The notes under the pieces: model-generated
Database searches by the model: none
What the model saw: the letters and a program-made list of their open reading frames with translations, nothing else
What the model was told of the DNA's origin: nothing
Shown here: piece after piece, positions 10,894 through 22,271 of the stretch
Position numbering within the stretch: position 1 is the first letter of the stretch
Layout: every line of letters starts with the position of its first letter
Made by a program: the position numbers and the translations under genes
DNA from: Trichodelitschia bisporula
Lineage: Eukaryota; Ascomycota; Dothideomycetes; Phaeotrichales; Phaeotrichaceae
Direction of reading: 5' to 3'
DNA length: 64,000 nt
NCBI GenBank assembly: GCA_010356995.1
Contig: ML996698.1
Location: forward strand, 121,923 to 185,922

Positions 10894-13344
10894 TCACTCT
10901 CCCTTCTTCTCTGCCTTCGCCTCGTCTTTCCCCTCTCCCTCCCCCCCCTCCGCCTCAAACACCAAATCAACCTGCTTAACCGGATGCACCAACATAGCAG
11001 GAAGACACATCCTCCCCTCCCCCTCAACCTCATACCTCTCCCCCCCATCCGCATCAACCCTATACCCCATCCACCTCTTCCACACATTCGGCGCAAACCC
11101 AGCGTGGTAATACCAGCTCGTCCCCAAAAAATGATGCTGCCTCTCCTCCGTAAAAACACTACTCCTCGCCCCGCCACTCGCCCCATTCCTCCCCCCATTA
11201 AACACCCTCGCAAGATACCCCGTCGGCCACACCCGATCGATATACACCGGATGCGGCGCGTACACCGCCTTGAACCCATGATGCAACGCACAGCTCGCAG
11301 GCCACATCTCGCTGAACATGCTCTTGCGGCCAAACACCGTATCCCCATGCATGCGCATCAGCAGTTTCCGACTATACCGCCCAAACGTATTGATCGCGGC
11401 ACGCCGCGGCGGCAGGCCCTGCGACGTATTATACCCCGTAACATCCTCCGCAAGCAACCACCCCGTCCCCGCGGGATCGAACAGCGGATTGAACACAACA
11501 AGATCCGCCTCCTCCCCAACACCCCACGTGCCCTTATCTGCCTTCTCGCTGCCCGGCGGGCGGACATCGTCTTTCGAGTCCAACTCGTCATTGACCGGGG
11601 GTTCAGGGCCCCAGACGGGCTTTTCGGGCTTGCCGGCGGAGGCCATTTCCTCCTTCACGCCCGCCGGGACATCCGGGTTGTGCGCGAGCGCCGCGTAGAT
11701 ATTCCCCTTACTCGCGGTCCCGTGCTCGGTCTGCACGCGCACCATGTGCGAGAAATCTTCCCAGGTGCCATGTTCCGCCGGGACGTAGAAGCGGGCATTG
11801 CGCTCCCACAACCCTTTCCGGGGCTGGGCTTTCGCCCACGAGCCAACGCGGTCGAGGAGGTGGAACCAGTGCCCCGTGTACCGCATGTCCATCTCGAACT
11901 GCCAGAAGAAGTCGTACTCCGGGTGTTGACGCGCGAAGTACGTGACAGGCTGCCAGGTCGAGCGGTACGCGCCATGGACCGGTAAGTCGCGGTAGTGGCT
12001 CTCGTGCAGGCCGCCGTATATCAGACTCATCTGGCGCTCGCTCCACAGCGTGCCCATGCCGCGGAACTCAGCTGGCAGAGAAGCATTCAGCACGCGCTGG
12101 TAGACCTCGTCTTCAGCCCAGATCTGCAGATTGTCGTCCTTGACGTGGATCAGGAAGTGCACGGTGTACGCGCCGCCCGTCTGCAGCGCGAGTTCGTGCA
12201 CGAGCGAGCGTAGGAAGAACAGATCCTCAGCGTCGTAGTCGTAGTCGTGCCACGTGCGGATCACAACCGCCGTGCGCGGGAGCAACGTCTCCGCCCTATC
12301 ACTCGCCCTAAACGTTTGCCTCCCATCCTCGCCCATGCCCGTAACATTCCCCCTCCCCTCCGCGGACTTAAAAATCGGCGGTTCATCCTCAGGCCCACCC
12401 ACCGCCATCGTCTGATAAAAGTGATTCGGGCCCTTACGGCTTGGGCGAAGCCGATGGCGATTCGCATCCTCGCAGCGCCGCTGCGCGTCCGCCCAGTGCA
12501 CCTTGCGGTAATCGACGTAATCAGCGCCTTCCCAGACCTTGTCCGCGCCCTCGCGGTCGCCGTCCATGCCAGACCCGCTGCCGCCTTTTTTCTTACTATA
12601 CCCCAGCCCGTACGGCCCGAGGCGCCCGTACCGCTCGAAGCACACATCGTTGCGCAGGCCAAAGATGTCGTACGAGCCGAAGATGTGGTCGGGCATGCCC
12701 TTGGGAACGCCAGGGAAGGCGCGCACGGCGGGGACGCGGACTCGTTTCTCAGCATCGACGAAGCAAGGCTCCGGGCCGTCGCCGGGGTAGGGATCGAATG
12801 GCACGTCGTCCATCGGGATCGTGCGCTTGACCGGCTCCTTCTCCTCCTCTCCAACCTCCTCCTTCGTATCTTCTCTGGCTGGGTATTCCGGCACATTCTT
12901 TTCCCTCGGCACCAACGCCCTCACACCCCCATGATATCTTTGCAAGAACGGAAACGCCTCCCACACGTGCGGCGGCGGCGGCGGTTTCATTTCCCCCGTC
13001 TCGACGCTGCGGATGCTGGCGTAGTGCTGGCGCGTCAGGGCGAGCATGAACAGCACCACTGTGCTGATGAGCGCGAGGCTGAAGATACGCCCGCCCGCGC
13101 GGGGGGAGCACTGGCACCAGGGACGGCGGGGGGGAGGGGCGTAGGCGTGGGCGCGGGCGCCGCGAGAAGGAGAGGGGGAAGGGGAGGGGGAGCGCAGCAT
13201 GGGGGCGTGGGAGGCGGAGGAGGCGCGGCTGGAGTAGGCGGATTGGGGCGAGGGGGAGGATTTCTCGAGATCATAGTCGCTGTCGTTGTTGTGTCGTTTG
13301 CGTTTGGCGGAGGGGAAGGAGGAGAGGTGGGTTGAGGGGGACAT
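10894..13344 (-). CDS. DUF3405 type II membrane protein, glycosyltransferase-like
   Basis: A single exon of 816 aa with ATG at 13344. A Ser/Pro-rich cytosolic N-terminus is followed by one membrane anchor around residues 87-104 (FSLALISTVVLFMLAL) and a long lumenal domain. Recognisable DUF3405 segments are VIRTWHDYDYDAEDLFFLRS, HVKDDNLQIWAED, the aromatic FFWQFEMDMRYTGHWF stretch, FNPLFDP, INTFGRYS and the late FSEMWPASCALHHG. The family is fungal and poorly characterised, with a fold and topology suggesting a Golgi glycosyltransferase; the EMDMR motif may act like a DxD metal site (inference). The C-terminus is rich in Glu, Lys and Gly and is probably disordered. A G/C-biased antisense frame exists but is a shadow. 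Confidence 0.85.
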   Translation of the reverse strand: MSPSTHLSSFPSAKRKRHNNDSDYDLEKSSPSPQSAYSSRASSASHAPMLRSPSPSPSPSRGARAHAYAPPPRRPWCQCSPRAGGRIFSLALISTVVLFMLALTRQHYASIRSVETGEMKPPPPPHVWEAFPFLQRYHGGVRALVPREKNVPEYPAREDTKEEVGEEEKEPVKRTIPMDDVPFDPYPGDGPEPCFVDAEKRVRVPAVRAFPGVPKGMPDHIFGSYDIFGLRNDVCFERYGRLGPYGLGYSKKKGGSGSGMDGDREGADKVWEGADYVDYRKVHWADAQRRCEDANRHRLRPSRKGPNHFYQTMAVGGPEDEPPIFKSAEGRGNVTGMGEDGRQTFRASDRAETLLPRTAVVIRTWHDYDYDAEDLFFLRSLVHELALQTGGAYTVHFLIHVKDDNLQIWAEDEVYQRVLNASLPAEFRGMGTLWSERQMSLIYGGLHESHYRDLPVHGAYRSTWQPVTYFARQHPEYDFFWQFEMDMRYTGHWFHLLDRVGSWAKAQPRKGLWERNARFYVPAEHGTWEDFSHMVRVQTEHGTASKGNIYAALAHNPDVPAGVKEEMASAGKPEKPVWGPEPPVNDELDSKDDVRPPGSEKADKGTWGVGEEADLVVFNPLFDPAGTGWLLAEDVTGYNTSQGLPPRRAAINTFGRYSRKLLMRMHGDTVFGRKSMFSEMWPASCALHHGFKAVYAPHPVYIDRVWPTGYLARVFNGGRNGASGGARSSVFTEERQHHFLGTSWYYHAGFAPNVWKRWMGYRVDADGGERYEVEGEGRMCLPAMLVHPVKQVDLVFEAEGGEGEGKDEAKAEKKGE

Positions 13345-13849
13345 TGTGCTGGGGCATGTGGGAGCTTGTGCCAGGCGGTGGAAGGTGAGGTCGAGGCGGT
13401 TAGGGAAGCATGTGCATGAAGTATTTACAGATGGGGTTGGTGGTGGTTGTTGGGTTACCTGGTGCGAGTTGGGATGGTGGTTTGTAGCCGGTTTGCTTCG
13501 CGCACCTCGCCATCTCTAGGGGCGACCGAGGGCACGGGCCCACCCCCATCCTGCGGGCATCGAGGCATCACCGCATATGAGATGAGGCATCAACACTCAA
13601 CTTCATCTTGACAGGTCACTGTGCCACTTTGCAATAACATTCTCACTTTTTCTCGCCCTATTCTTAGCAATTAAGCCGTAAGGGCTCGATGCCTTTCAGA
13701 TAGATACATTCAAATGGCCTCAATTCTATGCGATCGCCATCAAGTCCACTGCCCCCGCCATCCAATCCGCAGTGCACAGTGTCGAGACATCGAATCGATT
13801 GCGCAAAGTAATAAAGTCTACAGATATTGATACACCACAACTAACTCAC

Positions 13850-15133
13850 TCAAAGCTCAGGGGCAAAGTACACCTGTCACGATTAGCACCGTCCCTCTTC
13901 GCCACCATCTCAGAAGAAAACTCACCGGATGAATGCCCATAACCGGCGCATACCCCCCCGCCGACTTCCCATGCTCATGCCCCATCGCCTCATTCAAATG
14001 ATGCGCCGTAGTGTTATACGTCGCGCCCACATGAATAATATCCCCAACCTCAAAGCTCGCAAAGTCCCAGCAAGCCGTGGTATCCGACAGATGCAGCCCC
14101 TCGTCGTTCTTCTCGCCCGCCTTGCCGTTGCCGCTCATGTTGTTGATGCCCGTCTTCTCCGCGTACCCGGGCTTCGTGCCGTACAGCTGGTACGACGTGC
14201 AGGTCGACTTGCCGTTGATGTAGAGATTGGTCCAGACGCCGCCGTCGTGCGTGTGGCCGATGGTCGTCAGGATGCGCCCCCGCGTCGTCGAGTTCCACCC
14301 CGGGGACTTGAATTCGTAGAAACCCTCTTGCGGCGGCTGGTAACTGCCGTCGCAGCCCGTGATGTCCATCCAGAGCATCAGCGCGCTCTTGTACCCCGTC
14401 GTCGTCATCGGAACCCACTCCCATTTCTACCCCCATCAGTCAGTAAAGCCCCCCGCAACCGAAACTCCTCACCACTCACCATAACAATATAATACTTCGC
14501 AGGCTTCGTATCCTGATTGACCAGATCATACAACATATTCATCTGATCCCCCCTCTGCAACGGATACCCATACTTATACCTCCGATTAATCCGAATCGGC
14601 ACCCTCTCATTCCCACTCGCAAACATGCGCGCCGGATACGGCACCGTCGTCCCACTGCAAATGATATCCTTCTGCGAACTCAACACCCCATACCCATTAT
14701 GAATAATGATATGGTGCAGCCACGCCCCATCCGCCACATTCGCGACCCCCCCACCCACAAACTCCAAATCCGCCTGCATGGCCGTGATGTAGCACCCGCT
14801 GCACGGGCTGTTCATGTTCACATACAGCCCCTCCCGCATGCTGTGCGCGCCGACTTCAATCGGTCCATATCTTGTCGCAGTAACCACGCCCCCGTCCCGC
14901 CCCGTGGCGTTCACAACCAGATCCGCTTCCAGATTCAATTTGTCCTTCGGCGGCAATTCGTACACCACAGCCTTGTCCGGCAGCGGCACAATCTCCTTGC
15001 GCGGATGCGCCTGCGCCGGCGGCGCGGCGTCGCCAGTCGAAAACGCGTTCTGCGGTCCCGGGGCGGGCGCAGCGTGCGCAGCGCCAGCGAACAGGGCGGC
15101 GACGAGCCCAACAGCTTGGAGAGAAGCCTTCAT
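13850..15133 (-). CDS. secreted SURNod19-like protein
   Basis: Three exons (15133-14480, 14426-13926, 13873-13850) give 392 aa; all junctions are phase 0 with GTGAGT donors. An N-terminal signal peptide (VGLVAALFAGAAHAAP) precedes a domain with NSPCSGCYITAM, a paired-histidine segment WLHHIIIHNGYG, RMFASGNERVPIRIN, YPLQRGDQMNMLYDL, and in the second exon IGHTHDGGVWTNLYING and AHHLNEAMGHEHG. The histidine-rich pattern fits the stress up-regulated Nod 19 family (PF07712), whose members resemble copper monooxygenase folds. Metal binding is plausible but unproven. The last exon encodes only seven residues plus stop; without it the frame would read through the intron to a later TGA. Confidence 0.65.
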
Positions 15134-16162
15134 CGTGATCGTCGGGCCGGGTACTCAAAGGAACGAAAGCGGACAGCGTCGAAGTAGAGAGTGTGCTCCC
15201 CCCTCCCCCACACACTCCGGGAACAAGCCGTCTATATCCCACTCCCAATTCCGCCAATTCCACAATATCGCCTCTTTGCCCCCGCTGGCCCTATCCCAGA
15301 CTATGCCTGCCCACCCAACCCCCCGGACTCAATCCTCGGCCGTAGTGTGTGAGCTGGTAGCTCGCGTGCGCCATCAATGTCCGGCGACTAAGACTTGCCC
15401 TCTGCAAAGACAGATAAGCGGCGGGATGGGCGGAGGGATGGGGTACCGTAGACAACGTCCCTGATCGTCGGAATATCCGCCCAGCTGCACATGCATCTCG
15501 CGGTGCCGTATCACACACCATTGCTACACCTTCACACCACATTTCAGCGGTAATCCCCCATTAGCGGATATAAGCCCCCAGCTGATTCCTCAAGATCCAG
15601 CCTCACCAGATCGTCCCCATCCCTACCTCCTCCCTCACATATATTGCCCTCCCCACTTGCCACAGCCGCACATAAACGTACAACAGCATCTTAGCGAACC
15701 CTGCAGTGAAATTGACCAATTCGCTAATGAAAAAAGTTCGCCTCCAGCACGCGCACCACTTTACTCGATGAAGGAAATTCGCCCGCTTGCCCCAACCCTA
15801 CCCACAGTACATATCCGAAAGGTCACAACCCAAATCCGAGGCTGCCAAGACTCGGCATCACAAGCCAAACGGAACCTCACGACGACCCCCAAGTTTCAAG
15901 TTTCAAAGATTCCGTGAGCCGCTTCCGTAGGGCGCAATTGTGGGGTAGCCTAGAATTAAACGGCCGGCAGAGCTTATTCACGCTTCCGCCTCTGAAGAAC
16001 TCCCAGAAAAGCTAAATCACCACAATTGCACAAGTCGCACCTCAACTCAACAGAAAATCCGTAAATAAGAACGCACCCCTACAGTACTATCCTGCGGAGC
16101 AAGTCCACCCAGCCATCCATCAAGATATCAAGAGAATACAAGCAACCCGTCCCGCCACACGC
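15134..16162. other. intergenic stretch, no gene seen
   Basis: The leader and promoter of the SURNod19-like gene lie at its left end. The rest has short frames only, with no exon chain, RNA gene or repeat that I can support. Confidence 0.5.
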
Positions 16163-18203
16163 TCATCTCCTAACGCTCATGAATGCCTGGTGGGTAATCG
16201 AACCCCTCCCGCTCGCCCCCGTAGAACTCTTCGCTCCAACCATAGTCTTCACATCCTCGTCCGCATCCGATGTCAAATCCACCGTCTCTCGATAAAATTT
16301 GTTGTTGGTCGTCGTGGGCTGCAAAGGGACTCGCTGGCGCTTAGCACAAACATCTTCGTATCCGAATATATTCTCCCTCTTCACCCCCGTAGAACCCTTT
16401 GCCCCAACCGTAATTTTCACATCCTCCTCTGGGTCTGATGTCAGATCCACCGTCACCCGATAATTTTTGCTGCATCCTACAAAAGGAGGGTTACAACCGC
16501 CGAAGGGCGTTCTGCATTTCAGATGGACAGGTGGGCGAGCGACAGGAGTGTTGTAGGCCCGTGAGGGACGAGCGACAGTAGTGTTGTTGACCCCAGTGGG
16601 ACGAGTGACAGGAGTGTTGTCGGCGAATGTGGGACGACCGACAAGCCTGTCGATAGTTTTTTTGGCCTTCCAAAAGGCAACAGCACGCCTGGCGTCCGGA
16701 TCTTCCTGCCAGAACGTACCCCGGGTACCACCCTCCTGCCGTGGAAGCAGGCCGGCCCCGGAAGAAGCATCCATGGGGACGGGTCCGTGCGTGCTTCCAG
16801 ACTGCGCATGGAAGAGCTGGGGGTTGCGAGTAGGTGGACGATTTAGCGAGGGAGAGGGATGGTGCAAATGAGGATATGGAATGGCCCCATTGGCGTTGAA
16901 GTGGAGAGGAGGTACGCGAGGCGGATCTTGACGCAAAAATGCATATCGGGATGGGGCCGGTTTAAACTGAAAACCGTTCTGCTGGTGTACATCCGGGTCT
17001 AGCTGGCTGGTATCCACTACGGCTTGGCCACCTCCAGGCGCATACGGGCCAGCGTTCTTGAATGCCTGATTGCCGCCATTGATGATGGTTTCACTGGGTA
17101 CGTGTGGAGCATGCGACTGCGGATGAGGCTGATGAATTCCTGTCCGCGAGGGAAGTAAAGACGGTTGATTTAGCGGAGCCGGCTGGCGCAGTGGGGGCAT
17201 CTGAGAAGGGACCATTGCGTTGCGGAAATTCCGAGAAACTTGGTGGTCAGGGAAGCGCGGAGTCCGGAATGGCACTTGCTCGGATTCCGTGCTTGCTTGA
17301 GGCTGGTGGTGTGAAGGCTCAGGTGAAGGCTCAGGTTCAGATGAAGGCTCAGGTTCAGGTTCAGGTTCAGGTGAGGAGTCATCGACACCCCACGCCTCCT
17401 CAATGTCGAGGCGCATTCCGGGCGTGAGCCTGAGGCCGCCCCACAAGGGTTTGCGTTGGGTGGATGCGGCGGGCCTGTCCGCGGGCGGTGACTTGTTTGC
17501 GCGAGCCCTGGCGACAGGACGACGGTGAGTCGAAGGTTTCCGCTCCGTTGGAGTGCGTTGCGGAGAGGTTTTGCGCGGTTCCGGCGTGCAGAAGCCATTG
17601 CGTTGCGAGTTCAAGCACTGTCGCTTTGAAGGCGATGCGTGGCCAGTGTCTTCGTCGGGCAGTCGCTTGGACACTATGTGAGGAGGAAGGCGGGCACCCT
17701 CCGCGGGTTGCGCATGAGCTGAGCGGTATTCCCATATCCTACTAGGGGCTGGCGGTTCGATTCCATGGCTGCGAATGAAATCACGGAGGTTGGCGTTCTC
17801 CCTGTTCTTTGTTAGCCCGGTATAAGGAGGATATTGCGCGATGATACCTTGTCAGGTCCTTAAAGCCTTCCATGTAGTGTGAGACTTCGGGGTCCAGGGC
17901 TTTTCGGCGAGTGATTTCTGCATCGAGTTCTTCATAGGATTCGACTGTGTGCAGCACGTGGCCCAGGAGCATCCGGGACTCTGCCAGCTCCATCTTGATG
18001 TGCTCCCAATTCTCCTGGTCTCCATCTTCGAGCCCCCTCACCAGGGTGCGAATCCGTTTCCAGCACTCCGTGGTGTGGTCCATGAGTTTGTCCACCTCCT
18101 GCACCTGACGAGCTACTCCGGTCGGCGGCATGGCGTTGGACGTTTTGAGATTCGGCGTCCGGTCGCCTCTCACAGTCGATTGGCTGGAAGAGGATGCGGG
18201 CAT
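16163..18203 (-). CDS. disordered protein with coiled coil and two SIM-like motifs
   Basis: Two exons (18203-17848, 17801-16163) give 664 aa. The intron has GTATCA, CTAAC and AACAG, and joining it makes the second frame continuous. The N-terminal ~120 residues form a predicted coiled coil (VARQVQEVDKLMDHTTEC through SYEELDAEITRRKA) ending in a leucine-zipper-like ENANLRDFI. The remainder is Pro/Ser/Arg-rich, with a PEPEPEPEP microsatellite stretch and basic nuclear-localisation-like patches (PSKRQC). Near the C-terminus VTVDLTSDPEEDVK and ETVDLTSDADEDVK, each followed by a VGAKxSTG repeat, look like tandem SUMO-interaction motifs (hydrophobic core plus acidic tail). A nuclear role linked to SUMO is inferred. 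I do not recognise the family. The ATG at 18203 was chosen; 18131 is an alternative. Confidence 0.65.
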
Positions 18204-18327
18204 TTGTGGACGAGCTGTCTTGCGAGGCTGTGGGTCTTCCCTTGATGCTATTGCTAGCTCTACACAGTGGAGATTCTGTGGCGACTGCTGCACGGATGCT
18301 GCGCAGCGCAAAGGTTCGAAGAGACAA

Positions 18328-18668
18328 ACAGGATCGATGCGGTGTTGGGTGTCGGAAGCTTGATAGCAAGTATCGCTGCACGGGATCGATGCTATCAGTT
18401 CGGCGTTGGGTGTTCGAAAGCTTGATGGCAAGGCTCGTTGCCGAAAGAGATCGAGAGGATTGATGTGACAGTGGGTTGTGATGGAAAGCTTTATGGCCAG
18501 TATCGCTGTCAGGAAAGATCGACGGGATCGACGCGATGTTCGGTGTTGGAAAGCTCGATGGGAAGTATCGCTGCTGCGTGTTGAGAAGCTGCGAATGAGG
18601 ATGTGGTGGAAGTGATCGAGGTGGATAGCTGATGGAAAGCTTGATTGCAAATATCGCTTTTACAAAAG
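18328..18668 (+). repeat. degenerate 57-95 bp tandem repeat, five units
   Basis: Five units each begin with GATCGA and share a core close to GGAAAGCTTGATGGCAAG followed by TATCGCTG. Boundaries are roughly 18330, 18384, 18449, 18517 and 18613. The array lies just upstream of the SIM-protein gene and so probably in its promoter or leader. Confidence 0.65.
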
Positions 18669-19060
18669 AGATAGTTGCGGATGAAAACGAGGTGGAGGTG
18701 CAAGTGTCGCTGGCGAAGGAGAGAGCTGCTGATGGGAACGAGGGTGGAGGTAGCAGGGGGACAGTGAATGGAAACTCCAAGTGAAGCTAGTGCTACTGCA
18801 CTCGATGAACAATGGGTAAAGCACGCCCCCGAGCCCCGAGTCGTTGAACAAGAGGGAGGAACGACCCCTCGCCAAGACCCGATATCACCTGTTGAAGCTA
18901 TCGCGACCGCCAAAAAAGCAAGCAGCATGCATGCAGAGGGATCACCATTCTACTTTCAATACCTGTTTATCTGAGTATGTACATGCCACAAAGCCACTAG
19001 TGAAATGTCCGGCAAGGATAGCTATGACGTTAGCAGAGCCCAACGGCGCGTGGAGATAAC

Positions 19061-19663
19061 TTACTCTCCCTCATACGACTGATCCTGGAGCAGAGTGTAC
19101 CTGCGGTAGCCCTCTTGCGGAAGCGGTGTCTGACCCGCAGGCAGCGGAGGCTGTCCATCCGGACCCAGCACGCCCTGAGCAACACCCGTCTCCTTCGCAA
19201 AGTACGTCGCCAGGCTCTCTTGCTTCGCAGCAACCAGCTGCTTCGTGCCTGCCTCGCCAATCTGCAGCACATCCTCCCGCGGCGCCGCCTTGCTCCCCAC
19301 CGTCAACAGCGCAACCACATCACCCTGGGTCACGGCGCTAAGTTGAGGGTAGCGACGGCGCATGTCCCGCTTCCAGTAGGCATTCTCGGCGATGTCGGCA
19401 GCCGGGACCGTAAAGGGATCATCGTACGTAGCCGGGTCGAGCGCGCCGGGCGGCGGGTTGCGAAATTGCGGGTTGAGCGGGATGCCGGTGGAGCGCTTGG
19501 GGTCAACGGCGAAGATGCGGTTGATGAAGCCCCAGAAGCCGGTCGGTTGAACAGTGTATTTCTGCGCTGTGAGCGGGGCACTGCGCGCGTGTAGTAGGCT
19601 TACCTTGAATCCAGCTGATCTGGCCCCGGACTTGACCGCTGATACAGCGCGGCCTGCCGACAT
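19061..19663 (-). CDS. NADH:ubiquinone oxidoreductase 21 kDa subunit
   Basis: Exons 19663-19604 and 19561-19061 give 186 aa; the 42-bp intron starts GTAAGC and is phase 0. Segments PTGFWGFINRIFAVDPKRS, GIPLNPQFRNPPPGALDP, ADIAENAYWKRDMRRRYP, GDVVALLTVGSKA and PLPQEGYRRYTLLQDQSYEG match the fungal complex I 21 kDa accessory subunit (PF10785 plus the C-terminal PF12853 region). The protein sits in the mitochondrial inner membrane arm of complex I; the Ser/Ala/Arg-rich first 20 residues suit an import signal. A second possible intron at the 3' end (donor GTAAGT overlapping the stop, CTAAC branch, ATAG at 19022) would swap the last residue for about eight others ending at 18997. Confidence 0.88.
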   Translation of the reverse strand: MSAGRAVSAVKSGARSAGFKVSLLHARSAPLTAQKYTVQPTGFWGFINRIFAVDPKRSTGIPLNPQFRNPPPGALDPATYDDPFTVPAADIAENAYWKRDMRRRYPQLSAVTQGDVVALLTVGSKAAPREDVLQIGEAGTKQLVAAKQESLATYFAKETGVAQGVLGPDGQPPLPAGQTPLPQEGYRRYTLLQDQSYEGE

Positions 19664-20743
19664 GGTGATGGTCAATTGGTGGTGGAGTGGGGAGGAGGTA
19701 TGAGAGTGCGTTGGTGTGAGAGGTTGCGACTCTGTGGCGCTCGGTCTGAGTGGTTGGTCTGTGCGCGCGGAAGCCGTGACGCAGTGGCGGTGCATTTGGT
19801 GATCATCGACGCAAAACCTCAAGTCGACATCAGCAATTGAGGATAGCACGCGAGGGACGACTGTTCATCTACCTCAACTACGTTGTGACGGCCTTTTCTC
19901 AGCTTTTTGCTGGAACATAACTTCGCTTTTGCTAAGGTCCAGTCGCGGATGAAGCCCACCAAGCTCTGCTAATCCAGTCTCTACAAACGCACTCGAGTAT
20001 TGCGACCCAGCACGCTGCTGTGGTCTCATCTCAGCATCTGCTAACATACAGTAGCAAAGAGCTTGATTCAGCTTCTGGCCTGGATAAGTATAGCACACGG
20101 TTGGATCCCGTCTGTCCTCTTGAATCTCCCTGAAAAAGCTAGCGTCCGAAGTCCTGCTAACATTGTATATCGTAGTGACTGACACTCAACGGAATGAAAA
20201 CTCCAATGTCGCTCGGAGCATGTCACTCCAACGCTGATGACGCCCTATACATATGGCAGCTACTCTGTAACCGCTCTGGCGCGTCCATTGCAGCTCACTC
20301 TTGACCCCAACACCCGTTTCACCGTCACCAGACAACGCCTCCAAAGCTCGGTTCTGAAGCCACATTCCCCCACGAAGCTACAGCTGAGAAATACATCGTA
20401 CTGCAGGCTAGCGGTTGGTGTGCCGGATGCATCAAGCTCGGCAATACAGTACCGCTGAAGCTCCTCCGGCGACCAATCATGTGCGACGGGAATGAGATCT
20501 ACTAACATGCTTTCAACGAGCTTCCATTGCGGCTTTTCTTGGGGATAGTCGATATTCAATACTCACCGTTGCATCAAATGCAATCAGGACCCACATAGCT
20601 CCGTATAAGCAGTACCGTAGTATGTGCAACCGAAGCGCGGGGCACCTCGGTGTCTCGGTCTCCCTTGCACCGAGAGCCTATCGTCAACTACCCCGCCAAC
20701 GCCTCGAGCTACAGCTTCCATTTCTCCCCTCACCAAGCTCAAA
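19664..20743. other. intergenic stretch with one unassigned minus-strand frame
   Basis: Minus-strand frames at 19874-20185 and 20260-20559 have partly protein-like content (for example AHDWSPEELQRYCIAELDA) but lack a convincing ATG or exon chain. I assign no gene. Confidence 0.35.
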
Positions 20744-21645
20744 ATGTCACTCAAAGGAAAGCTAGCTATCATCACTGGCGCCTCCCGAGGTACATCCTTC
20801 TCCCCTCATAAATCCTGCAGCTGCAACTAACACTAGCAGGCATCGGCGCCGCGATCGCCGAGAATCTCGCCGCGAAAGGCTGCAACGTGGTGCTAAACTA
20901 CACGGCCAACTCCTCAGGCAACCGCACCGTACAATTGGCCATCGATCTCGACAAGCGCTATCCCGGCACCGTCTCAGCCGTCGTCCGAGCCGATATGGGC
21001 AGCGAAACGGGCCCCGCGGAGCTAATCGCAGGGGCGAAGGCCCATTTCCACGATCCCAGAACCAACGATCCCTTCCAGATCGACATCATCATCAACAACG
21101 CCGGCGTCAGCGTCAATAACGTGATCGCCGAGTGCGACGCCCAGGACTTCGCATACCAGTACAACGTCAACGTGCGCGGACCGCTGCTCCTCGTCCAGGC
21201 GGCAGAGCAGTACCTCCCGCACGACCGCTCGGGCCGCATCGTCAACATTTCCAGCGTGAGCTCGAGCCTGGGCTTCATCGGACAAAGCGTGTACGGCGGG
21301 ACGAAGGCGGCGTTGGAAGCTATGACGCGCACGTGGGCGCGCGAGCTCGCAGAGCGGTGTACCGTGAATGCAGTTAACCCCGGCCCCGTCGCGACGGACA
21401 TGTACGGCGGCACGACGCCCGAGTTCCAGGCCCGCATGGCAAACTTCATCCGCACCGCGCCGCTGATGGTAGCGCGGGAGGGCGTAGACTCGGCCGAGGT
21501 GTTGGAGCGGGCCAAGGGCGACGGCGGCCGCGCAGCGTACGCCTCGGAGATCGCGGGCGTCGTCGGCATGCTTTGCCTACCCGAAGCGGGGTTCACGACT
21601 GGTAGCGTGGTGTGCGCAAACGGTGGGATGAAGTTCTCGGTCTAG
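20744..21645 (+). CDS. short-chain dehydrogenase/reductase
   Basis: Exons 20744-20789 and 20840-21645 (intron GTACAT...CTAGCAG) give 283 aa. The classical SDR motifs are all present: cofactor loop TGASRGIG (split by the intron), DIIINNAGV, the catalytic NISSVSSS serine and the YGGTK tyrosine-lysine pair, then VNAVNPGPVATDM. It is expected to be an NAD(P)H-dependent oxidoreductase in the cytosol; the substrate cannot be read from sequence. A 50-residue insertion-like stretch near the end (VAREGVDSAEVLERAKG) precedes the usual FTTGSVVCANGG C-terminus. There is no secondary-metabolite cluster around it. Confidence 0.9.
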
Positions 21646-22271
21646 TAGTGGGTTAGGCGGCACGTGGGTGTCTGGATGTCACTGGTCTCTTTAGTTCCTA
21701 CGGCTGATCGGGGCTAGCGGGCTTTGTTGGGTTCTAGGCCTGGGTTGGGGAAAAGGCGGGCGCCGCTTGGGCGGCGAGGCTCCATGCCTGTTGGTTCGTG
21801 CGGTATGTTAATGCCGCCACCGAATCGCGACATCGTGTGCAACACTACCCCAGGACTATGTCACTCCGCCGCGGCCGAGCCACCCAACAATGGTGAATAA
21901 GTTGCATTTTCTATCTCACGTAGTGTGTACTTTAAGGAACTTATTCGCCATACCGGGGGCGGATTCTATTGTGCGCGCTTTGTGCTTTGTGCTTTGTGCT
22001 TTCTTCGAGGGCTTTGCTTTGTCGCGTGCGCCATCTCCGCAATCTCGAGATATACCCTTGCATCATCGAAAGTCCGTGGCACACTTTATACCAAACGACC
22101 CCACTGCGCTCACGCGAGGCTTCTTATACTTGCCTGCGCCAAGTTGTCCGTTCTCAAACTATCTAGAACTAAACTCTTGTCTGGTCTTCGTTTCGTTCGT
22201 AGCCTTGGCGAACGCGCCAGCCTTGCCGACGACATCTCAGCCTTCTGTTCTTGGCCCAAGCCGCATGAGCG

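Noticed and set aside
10984-11985. 333-codon plus-strand frame
   Set aside because: Antisense to DUF3405; low-complexity Pro/Arg composition from GC bias.
12247-13335. 362-codon plus-strand frame
   Set aside because: Antisense to the DUF3405 gene, which has recognisable domain segments on the minus strand.
17740-17775. tRNA-like B box (GGTTCGATTCC)
   Set aside because: No T-arm stem or acceptor pairing around it, and it lies inside the coding sequence of the SIM protein.
20958-21596. 212-codon minus-strand frame
   Set aside because: Antisense to the SDR, whose catalytic motifs are intact on the plus strand.
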